DNA of 58,094 nt from an uncultured Pirellulaceae bacterium. Its GTDB lineage: Bacteria > Planctomycetota > Planctomycetia > Pirellulales > Pirellulaceae. Positions within the stretch are counted from its first letter, which is position 1. Each line of letters opens with the position of its first letter. The position numbers and the translations under genes were made by a program. The notes beneath the pieces were generated by a model. That model made no database searches, had not been told where the DNA came from, and worked only from the letters and a program-made list of their open reading frames with translations. Below are positions 1-7,500 of this stretch, one piece after another. The stretch is taken from NCBI GenBank assembly GCA_938091115.1, contig CALKNI010000093.1, forward strand, positions 1-58,094, in the 5' to 3' direction.

Positions 1-83
1 ATACAGTCATCACTGTCAATCGCAAGCTGTGTTTACATCTTTTTCAATTCAGTCAGATATCAATCACTATTCGAGATCGTTTT

Positions 84-1088
84 ATGATCCACCTTGTCAA
101 ACCAGCGATTTTCATTTTCACAATTTTCCAGCTTTGCGCACTTGGACGAGCTCAACAGGACTACCGCATCGTTGAAGTAATTGAGTGGAATTTACAAACA
201 GTAACCGAACGGAAAGAAACCACTAAAGCCGGTGCTGGCCTAAACTATCGAGAAGAAAGAATCACCGTAAAAAAGCCTGTAACTGAAGAAATGGTTCGCG
301 TCGAACAAAACCTTATTTACAAACCAGTAATAATTTCCAGCTCGTTTCAAGCCAACGCTGCCGCTTTCCCCACCAAGCTATCGACCCCACAGCGGCGAAT
401 ACAGTGGGTACCGGGAAGCTACCGAGTTGATCCGATCAGTGGGCAAATGTTCTTCCAACGAGGCACACTTCGCTGGAATACCCTTTCGAACAATCTCCCG
501 GTCTTCCAACCCACTCAGCCCAACATGTCGGTTTACGCGTACCAACCAGAGGTAGTAGAAACACGAACACCGGTGACAGTAACCCGCTATGTTGACGAAA
601 TAGTAACCCGGAGGATTCCATACGAACCCCAAGTGGTTAACGAGACTATCGAAAAGCTTGTAGCCGTGAAGGTCCAATATAAAACTCCGATTAATTCTGC
701 AGGTGAAGCAATAGGACCCACAATGCGAATCGTCATTCCAAACGATGCTGAACCCGCGATGAAGACTCCGTCCCTTAATCCACCAACTGACGAAGCAACC
801 TTTCGAGCCAGTAAAAACATTGAAAGTAATACCAAACCAAATATCAGCGTTCTAAAACCAAAGACGCCTCCAAGGACGACCGCCGGATTCACGGGAGTCT
901 TAAAACCAATTTCCAAATCTCAATCGCCGGTCACGAGTGCCAAAGTTGAGTCAAAGTTTAAAGAAACAACGCCTGACAATGGCGTGGTCTCAAACCAACC
1001 TATAGAGACCTCGAGTAGGCAAAACAGTTTGAGCGCCTCAACCGTTCCCGAATTGGAATCCAAAATGAAATCAGTCTTGAACAAATGA
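84..1088 (+). CDS. Secreted protein of unknown function
   Basis: The protein is 334 residues and starts with a plausible signal peptide (hydrophobic stretch about residues 8-20, then Gly-Arg-Ala-Gln), so it is probably exported. The middle (about 155-205) has repeated Val/Thr/Tyr-rich phrases such as TVTRYVDEIVTRRIPYEP. These resemble the repeated Tyr-Val-Pro-type phrases seen in many secreted planctomycete proteins. The last 110 residues are rich in Pro, Ser, Thr and Lys and look disordered. I recognise no catalytic domain. It is monocistronic: a long gap with two hairpins follows before the next gene. I see no strong ribosome site ahead of the ATG. Function is not assigned. Confidence 0.75.
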   Translation: MIHLVKPAIFIFTIFQLCALGRAQQDYRIVEVIEWNLQTVTERKETTKAGAGLNYREERITVKKPVTEEMVRVEQNLIYKPVIISSSFQANAAAFPTKLSTPQRRIQWVPGSYRVDPISGQMFFQRGTLRWNTLSNNLPVFQPTQPNMSVYAYQPEVVETRTPVTVTRYVDEIVTRRIPYEPQVVNETIEKLVAVKVQYKTPINSAGEAIGPTMRIVIPNDAEPAMKTPSLNPPTDEATFRASKNIESNTKPNISVLKPKTPPRTTAGFTGVLKPISKSQSPVTSAKVESKFKETTPDNGVVSNQPIETSSRQNSLSASTVPELESKMKSVLNK

Positions 1089-1160
1089 AGAAATAAACGT
1101 CTTACTTCAAACTAGCTAAGCTTTTGTGCCGTGCAGGTATTTTAACTCATCCACAAGCTC

Positions 1161-1182
1161 AAACTGACAAAGCAGTCAGTTT
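1161..1182. repeat. Perfect 8-bp inverted repeat (hairpin)
   Basis: The arms AAACTGAC (1161-1168) and GTCAGTTT (1175-1182) pair perfectly around the loop AAAGCA. It lies 73 bases after the stop of the first gene. It could be a weak terminator or an operator. No T-tract follows on either strand. Confidence 0.5.
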
Positions 1183-1252
1183 ACTCCTGGCAGAAGATTC
1201 AGTATCTGCTTGCATCTTCATTCTCTGGTTTCGGATCACTTTGGCGTTGAGC

Positions 1253-1280
1253 GAGAATTCCGATCCAAAATCGAATTCTC
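1253..1280. repeat. 11-bp inverted repeat with one bulge
   Basis: GAGAATTC (1253-1260) plus GAT (1262-1264) pairs with ATC (1270-1272) plus GAATTCTC (1273-1280). C1261 is left unpaired and the loop is about 5 bases. It lies between the first gene and the YqiJ-like gene and could act as an RNA hairpin in the leader of the latter or as a terminator. Confidence 0.5.
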
Positions 1281-1654
1281 CAAGCCAATCGTTGAGGATT
1301 GATTCATAATCGACTTGGTACATGCCCTATTAGTATTTTGGAAATCCCCTATTTATTAACCAAGAAACATCGGCGTCTGTCGAATAGAGGGCGAAACTCA
1401 AACCAAAATCGAGCACAACCGACGAATCCGCTTAACCCTAAAAATCGGTGATAACACCGGCTTTCCGAATGCAGAGTCGTGAAAGAACCTTTAGATTTTT
1501 GCTGTTTTGTGTTTTTAACAGTCAACGTGACCTACTTTTTCAAGTCTCCAGTTGGGCAAATTTTGATGCCGAAGGTACGCTATTAGCTTACGCGGCACTC
1601 GGATTTCCCGTCCAAGACCGTAATCCAAAAGATTACAAACGGATAAATAAAGCG

Positions 1655-2380
1655 ATGATTCAATTTTTCCTAGAAAGTGTGAACTACGTCAATTTACCGG
1701 TCACGACCTTGATGATCATGACACTCCTGTATTGGGTGATGGTCATGATTGGAGTGTTTGGATTTGACACGTTCGATTTTGATTTTGACGCTAGTCCCGA
1801 TGTCGATATCGATGCTGGTTTCGGAATTGATGCAAGCACCGGACTGGATGCGGCACCGGCAACCTCAATTGGTAGTGGAAGTAGCACCACTGGAAATGAT
1901 GGATTTTTGCGGACAGTATTTGAATTCTTCTATTTGGGAGAAGTTCCGATTGTAATCATTGGATCGTTTTTTATGTTGTTTTTTTGGATCTCGACATTTG
2001 TTTCGAACCACATTTTCAATATGGATCAGTCATTTTTAAGATCAATGTTGTGGCTTTCACCTAACCTCGTAATTAGTCTGGTTTGTACTCGAATAAGTAT
2101 GATTCCATTCGCGATACTGTTTAGAAAGCCACCACCTGAAAATATTAGAAGAGAAGAAATGTATGGCCTTATAGGACTCATCACCACAAGTGAGGTGACC
2201 GACACCTTCGGCCAAATGGAAATCAAACTAGAAAACGAACTCGAGATGAGACTCAATGTCCGCACGAACCCGGGAGAGTCCCTTTCCCAGGGCGATGCGG
2301 CGAAAATCATCTCTTTCAATAATTCAAACGGAACTTTTCTGGTTGAACTCACCAAATGGGAGAAGAGCTTAGATGGATAA
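1655..2380 (+). CDS. YqiJ-like inner-membrane protein with OB/NfeD-like C-terminal domain
   Basis: I take the ATG at 1655 as start (241 residues). The frame can be extended to a GTG at 1448, but the extra 69 residues look non-coding. A membrane segment lies at about residues 15-36. An Asp-rich loop with alternating acidic and hydrophobic residues (FDFDFDASPDVDID) follows at about 40-55, then two further hydrophobic segments (about 90-110 and 125-155). A small beta-rich C-terminal domain (about 170-235) with MYGLIG and TDTFGQMEIKL fits an OB fold of the NfeD/YqiJ kind. The next gene is a YqiK-type flotillin, overlapping by 8 bases, the usual partner of YqiJ. The likely role is a membrane partner of the flotillin in membrane organisation or stress resistance. 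The role is inferred from family and context. Confidence 0.7.
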   Translation: MIQFFLESVNYVNLPVTTLMIMTLLYWVMVMIGVFGFDTFDFDFDASPDVDIDAGFGIDASTGLDAAPATSIGSGSSTTGNDGFLRTVFEFFYLGEVPIVIIGSFFMLFFWISTFVSNHIFNMDQSFLRSMLWLSPNLVISLVCTRISMIPFAILFRKPPPENIRREEMYGLIGLITTSEVTDTFGQMEIKLENELEMRLNVRTNPGESLSQGDAAKIISFNNSNGTFLVELTKWEKSLDG

Positions 2381-4394
2381 CATCTTACTGGCGCAATCTG
2401 ATTCAATTTACTGGCTAATATTCTTTGTGTTTTTCGGCGTCTTTATCATCGGCGGCGGTATCGCAGCTTTGATGATCAAATGCCTTCGGAAAGTAGAGCA
2501 GGGTTCGGCAATTATCCGCAACGGAATGGGTGGCACAAAAGTCAGTTTTGACCGCAATGTCGTCATCCCAATCCTTCACATCGTTGAAGCAATGGACATT
2601 TCGGTTAAAAGAATCGAAATTGATCGTAGCGGTGAAGATGGATTAATCTGTAAAGATAACATTCGAGCCGACATTAAAGTTGCATTCTTTGTTCGGGTTA
2701 ATAAAGAAACCGAAGATGTGAAACGCGTCGCTCAATTCCTCGGTTGCAAAAGGGCATCCGATGAAATTGCCTTAAGAACTGTCTTTGAACCAAAATTCTC
2801 CGAAGCGTTAAAAACCGTCGGCAAGCAGTTCGATTTTGTTGAACTTTATAATTCACGCGAAGAATTTCGTGAACAAATTCTGAGAATCATTGGTACCGAT
2901 CTCAATGGCTACGTCCTTGATGATGCAGCCATCGATTATCTAGAACAAACCGATTTGGAGAAATTGAACCCAAATAACGTTCTTGATGCCGAAGGTATTA
3001 AAAAGATTACTGATCTGACAGCGAGGGAAGTTACTCTCGCCAACCAGATTACCCGCGAAAAAGAAATGACTCTTAAGAAACAGGACGTTGAAGCTCGCGA
3101 AGCTATCCTCGCCCTAGAACGTCAACAGGTAGATGCCGAAGAGAAACAAGAGCGAGAAATTGCAGAAATCACCGCACGCCAGGAAGCCGAAGCTTCCGTC
3201 GTGAAAGAGCAAGAACGACAACGCTCCGAATTGGCGAGAATCAGCGCTGACGAAGAAATTGCAATTGCTGAAGAGAACAGATTACGTGCTGTGATTGTTG
3301 CAGCAAAAAGTAAAGAGCGAACTGACGCAGTCGAAACCGAACGCGTTGAACGCGAACGTGGCCTAGAGGTTGCTGAGCGGGAGCGAGTTGTCACATTAGC
3401 TGACATCGAAAAAGAAAAAGCGATTGAGGTTGAGAAGAAGAATATCCAGGACGTGATCAAAGAACGCGTGATGGTAGAGCGGACGGTTGTAGAAGAAGAA
3501 GAAAAAATCAAGGACACTCGCGAGTTCGCAGCGGCGAATCGAAAGAAGCAAGTCGCCGTGACCTCTGCTGAAGAAATCGCCCAACAACAATTGGTCAAAG
3601 AAGTCAAAAAAGCAGAAGCTGAAAAGCAGGCTGCTGACCTTCAAGCCCAAACGATCGTTGTCACAGCAGAGGCCAATCGCGTGTCGGCTGAGAAGGAGAC
3701 CGATTCTAAGAAAATGCTCGCTGAAGCGATGCAAGCCGAAGTCGCGGCCACTGGTCTTGCCGAAGCTCAAGTCACCTTGGAAAAAGCAGTTGCCCTCGAA
3801 AAAGAAGGAACTGCAGAAGCGAAAGTAATCGAATTGAAATTCGAAGCTGACGCAAAAGGTATTACCCAAAAAGCCGAGGCCATGAAATTGTTCGATGGAG
3901 TCGGCAAAGAACACGAAGAATTCAAACTGAAGCTCCACAAAGAAAAAGACGTGGAAATTGCAGGGATCGATGCCCAACGTCAAATCGCTGAAGCACAGGC
4001 TCAAATGGTTGCCGAATCACTTAAATCGGCCAACATTGATATCGTCGGTGGTGATTCCAAATTCTTTGACAGCATCGTAAATTCAATCACCGCCGGTAAG
4101 CAAGTCGATCGAATCGTCGATAACAGTGAGGTCTTGACAGACGTCAAAGAAACTTTCTTCAACGGGGATCCGGCACAATTTAAAGCTGAAATCAATCGGT
4201 ACATCGACATGTTTGGAGTAACCTCCGAAGACGTCAAGAACCTCTCAGTTGCCGCTTTGATTGGCCAGATGATGGGATTGACGAACGACAAAGAAGTTCT
4301 TGATCGACTCCAGCAAATGATGGGGGCAGCCAATCGCACTGGCATCGCCAGTCAAAATGCCGGAAAAGTCATCAAGACACTGAATAAATCTTAG
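2373..4394 (+). CDS. Flotillin-family (YqiK-type) SPFH protein
   Basis: The protein is 673 residues. One N-terminal membrane segment (about 12-37) is followed by a band-7/SPFH domain (about 40-210; GSAIIRNGMGGTKVSFDRN, then RADIKVAFFVRV). A very long charged Glu/Lys/Ala/Arg-rich coiled coil spans about 215-550, and a small C-terminal domain begins near 555 (about 555-673). This order is that of the YqiK branch of flotillins, which build oligomeric scaffolds in the inner membrane. The ATG overlaps the stop of the YqiJ-like gene by 8 bases and has GGGAGAAGAG upstream, so translation is probably coupled. The giant AAA ATPase follows on the same strand after 164 bases. Antisense open frames inside the coiled-coil region are composition artefacts. 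Confidence 0.9.
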   Translation: MDNILLAQSDSIYWLIFFVFFGVFIIGGGIAALMIKCLRKVEQGSAIIRNGMGGTKVSFDRNVVIPILHIVEAMDISVKRIEIDRSGEDGLICKDNIRADIKVAFFVRVNKETEDVKRVAQFLGCKRASDEIALRTVFEPKFSEALKTVGKQFDFVELYNSREEFREQILRIIGTDLNGYVLDDAAIDYLEQTDLEKLNPNNVLDAEGIKKITDLTAREVTLANQITREKEMTLKKQDVEAREAILALERQQVDAEEKQEREIAEITARQEAEASVVKEQERQRSELARISADEEIAIAEENRLRAVIVAAKSKERTDAVETERVERERGLEVAERERVVTLADIEKEKAIEVEKKNIQDVIKERVMVERTVVEEEEKIKDTREFAAANRKKQVAVTSAEEIAQQQLVKEVKKAEAEKQAADLQAQTIVVTAEANRVSAEKETDSKKMLAEAMQAEVAATGLAEAQVTLEKAVALEKEGTAEAKVIELKFEADAKGITQKAEAMKLFDGVGKEHEEFKLKLHKEKDVEIAGIDAQRQIAEAQAQMVAESLKSANIDIVGGDSKFFDSIVNSITAGKQVDRIVDNSEVLTDVKETFFNGDPAQFKAEINRYIDMFGVTSEDVKNLSVAALIGQMMGLTNDKEVLDRLQQMMGAANRTGIASQNAGKVIKTLNKS

Positions 4395-4410
4395 ATCGGG
4401 ATTTATATCC

Positions 4411-4447
4411 GAAGCGGTCACCTAATTTTTAATCGGTCGACCGCTTC
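4411..4447. repeat. 9-bp inverted repeat after the flotillin gene
   Basis: GAAGCGGTC (4411-4419) pairs perfectly with GACCGCTTC (4439-4447) across a 19-base loop. It begins 17 bases after the flotillin stop. No T-run follows, so it could be a processing or stabilising hairpin, or a weak terminator that sets different levels of flotillin and ATPase. Confidence 0.5.
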
Positions 4448-4486
4448 CTGTTTCCTAGACTTGGCAATTCCAGGGGAAACTTAACT

Positions 4487-4507
4487 CGCCGAATTTCATT
4501 TTCGGCG
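4487..4507. repeat. 7-bp hairpin ahead of the AAA ATPase gene
   Basis: CGCCGAA (4487-4493) and TTCGGCG (4501-4507) pair around a 7-base loop, 52 bases before the ATPase start. It lies just upstream of the purine-rich AGAGGAG at 4516-4522. Confidence 0.45.
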
Positions 4508-4558
4508 ATTAAAACAGAGGAGCCGTGAGTAATTCAACTTCTTTAAACCCGAAACTAG

Positions 4559-7500
4559 ATGTCAAACGCGCCACAAAATAATGAAACCGCGGAGCCATCC
4601 ACAGAGGCCTCGACGAATGAACCGCAGTTAGAGCGGGGAACGTATGAGATCATCCAAAATCGGCTTCGGACCTACAGTGACGAATTGCGTGAGCGGCTAA
4701 AATCGCTCAATGCCGAACGTCGTGAAGTTTTTGGTTCGATCCCAACCGAACTGATTTCTACACAACGAATCACCACAGCACATAATTGCACGGCGCGGGA
4801 TATTGTCCCCGTGGGTGACAAATTCATCTTTGGTTACAACGTCCACATGGGTTTGAAGGCCGTTACCAAAATAGAAGATGTTTTCTCGGTTTTTGAGTTT
4901 TCAGATGGAGCGATGCACGAGAAATCTCTCGACTTCATTCGGAACGGAAATTTCGAACAAGAATTTTTCTCACTCTATAAATATTACAAAGACACCAGTT
5001 TTCAAAAATTCCATCTGGCGGGGCCACACCTCTACATGGTTTTTCAAGTTGGAAAAACCATCAGCGATACAAAATCTTTCAAGTTTTTAATCACCGAGGG
5101 TAAACTCCAGTACGTTGACAATCGTAGCGATCACGAAGTTCAATTTCCACCGCAACACGATTTCAAATGGGTGCGGACGCACCGGGACCTCCACCGCGAT
5201 GGCGACCATCCTCACATTTCAATCGAAGACAGAGTTTTTGTGGAAACCGTTGGTGGTGACTTAACCATCAAGATTGAGGACAACACTGAAGACGGTTCCG
5301 GAATCTACGCTGAACCAGTTGACGATGCGGATCAGTCACTCGACGATGCTGAAATCTTTTACTCCATTGTCGGCAACATTATTTTGTTGAAAGTCCGTCC
5401 GTTTAAAGAAGATAAATTTCGCTACCTTGTTTTTAACGAAAAAACACAAACCGCCCGTCGCCTTGATTCAATCGAAGATGCATGCGTCTCACTTCCCGAA
5501 GATCATGGTTTAATATTTTCTAATGGATATTATCTTCAAACGGGATTACACAAGACATTCGAAAATGACATCTCAGATCTGAAATTTGAACGCCGACTCG
5601 CCTCCAGTAATGGCGAGGACTATCTTTACGCGTTTTACAATCCAACAAGTGGTCAATACGTCCTCTTATCCTACAACATGATTGAGCAGGAGGTCGCTAC
5701 ACCGATCATCTGCAATGGTTTCTCAATCTTTGACAATGGACAGCTAATCTATTTCAAGACAGATGCTGCCGCTCAAAAACATCACGCCATGCAGATCTGG
5801 CAAACGCCTTATGTTGGAGAAGATTTCCAAGTTGGCGAGCGGCAGGAATCTTACATTTACAAGATAGGTAATAAAGATATCGTCCGAGCGATGTCCGAAT
5901 GCCATGAAGTAATGAATTTGATTTCACAGGATGATTCTTACGCAAATCTATATGTCGATTTGGTGAAGAAATCAAGTGATATTATCGATTCTTATTTCTG
6001 GCTTAACCAAACCCAGACCTTTGAGCTCGCGGAACCACTCGGTAATATTCGAGATGCAGCAACCGCCGCTGTCGATGAGTTCGACAAAGTGGTCCGGGTG
6101 CGCAAAAACACAACCGAGCAATTCGCCGCGACATCGAAATCGGCGAAGGACGCTTTAATCCAAGCGACCAGCAAACACTTTCAAAACATTGATGTGTTTG
6201 TTCAAGCACTCGCGGATCTGCGCACAGTACGCGGGCAGGTCATCACACTTAAAGAACTAAAGTACGTCGATCTAGCCGCGGTAGAAGAGCTAGAAACAAA
6301 GGTCGCTGATAATTCTGAAAGACTCTCCCTGAGGTGCGTCGAATTTCTACTAAGAGAGGATTCTCTTGCTCCCTACGCGAATCGCGTCGATAAACAACAA
6401 GCTGATATCGAAAAACTGAAGTCCGGCGTTGCCGCCAAAGCCCTTGACGAAGAAATTGCTGAGGGGGCAAAAGAGCTCGAAATGCTCATCGATATCGTCA
6501 GCAACCTGAAAATTGACGACGCGACGCAAAGAACGCGAATCATCGACAGCATCTCAGCTATCTATTCCAATTTGAATCAAACCCGAGCAGGTTTGAAGAA
6601 AAAATCTCAGGAATTGATGTCGGTTGAGGGAGCGGCCGAATTCAACTCTCAACTCAAATTAATCAGCCAGGCGGTTGTCAATTATCTCGATGTTTGTGAC
6701 TCGCCCACGCGATGTGACGAGTACTTGACCAAAATGATGGTCCAGATTGAAGAACTCGAAGGCAAGTTCGCTGAATTTGATGAATTCATAGTACAACTGG
6801 CCGAGAAACGCGAAGAAATCTATGCAGCTTTTGATACAAAAAAGTTGCAAATTGTAGAAGCAAGAAACAAGCGTGCCACGGCACTTATGAACGCAGCGGA
6901 TCGCATCCTCAAAGGAATTAGATCACGCGTTTCCAACTTCGAAACCGTTGAAGAGATCAACAGTTACTTCGCATCTGACCTGATGATTGACAAAGTCCGG
7001 GATATCGTCGAAAAACTCGACTCTCTGGATGAATCAGTCAAAGTGGATGACATTCAGAGTCGCTTGAAAACTGTCCGTGAAGATACCGTTCGACAACTCC
7101 GCGACAAGAATGAGCTATTCGTGGATGGTGAAAACATCATCCAATTTGGTAAGCACAACTTCTCGGTCAACACCCAACCACTCGACCTTACCACCGTTAT
7201 TAAAGACGGTGAAATGTACTTCCATCTCAGCGGAACCAACTATTTTGAAAGCATTAACGACGATCGCCTAACTGCGACCAAAGGGGTCTGGGATCAACCT
7301 GTCGTATCGGAAAACCACGACGTTTATCGAGCGGAATACCTTGCTTACTTGATGCTTAGCGTTGCAAAATCCGAAGCAACTGCTTCTACTTCCAATCAAA
7401 AAAAACCGTCTTTATTTAAGCAATCCGGTGAAGAACTTTTGAATTCCGTTCAGGAATTTATGGCGCCTCGATATGCTGAAGGTTATATCAAGGGTGTCCA

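Larger units (their letters stand above)
1089..1654. other. Intergenic region with two hairpins
   Basis: This non-coding stretch holds two inverted repeats. The first (1161-1182) has 8-bp arms AAACTGAC and GTCAGTTT around a 6-base loop. The second (1253-1280) has arms GAGAATTC-GAT and ATC-GAATTCTC, 11 bp with one bulged C and a small loop. Neither is followed by a T-run, so they are not textbook terminators. An open frame from a GTG at 1448 runs into the next gene, but residues 1-69 of it do not look like part of that protein. The promoter of the flotillin operon probably lies here. Confidence 0.5.

Noticed and set aside
1124..1309. 61-residue open frame after the first gene
   Set aside because: It spans both hairpins, has no ribosome site and no recognisable sequence.
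1448..1654. N-terminal extension of the YqiJ-like protein from a GTG
   Set aside because: The 69 extra residues look non-coding, and a natural start with a membrane protein N-terminus exists at 1655.
3122..4004. Long antisense open frames (161 and 202 residues) inside the flotillin gene
   Set aside because: They mirror the Glu/Lys/Ala-rich coiled coil and have biased Ser/Arg or Phe-rich content with no start signal.
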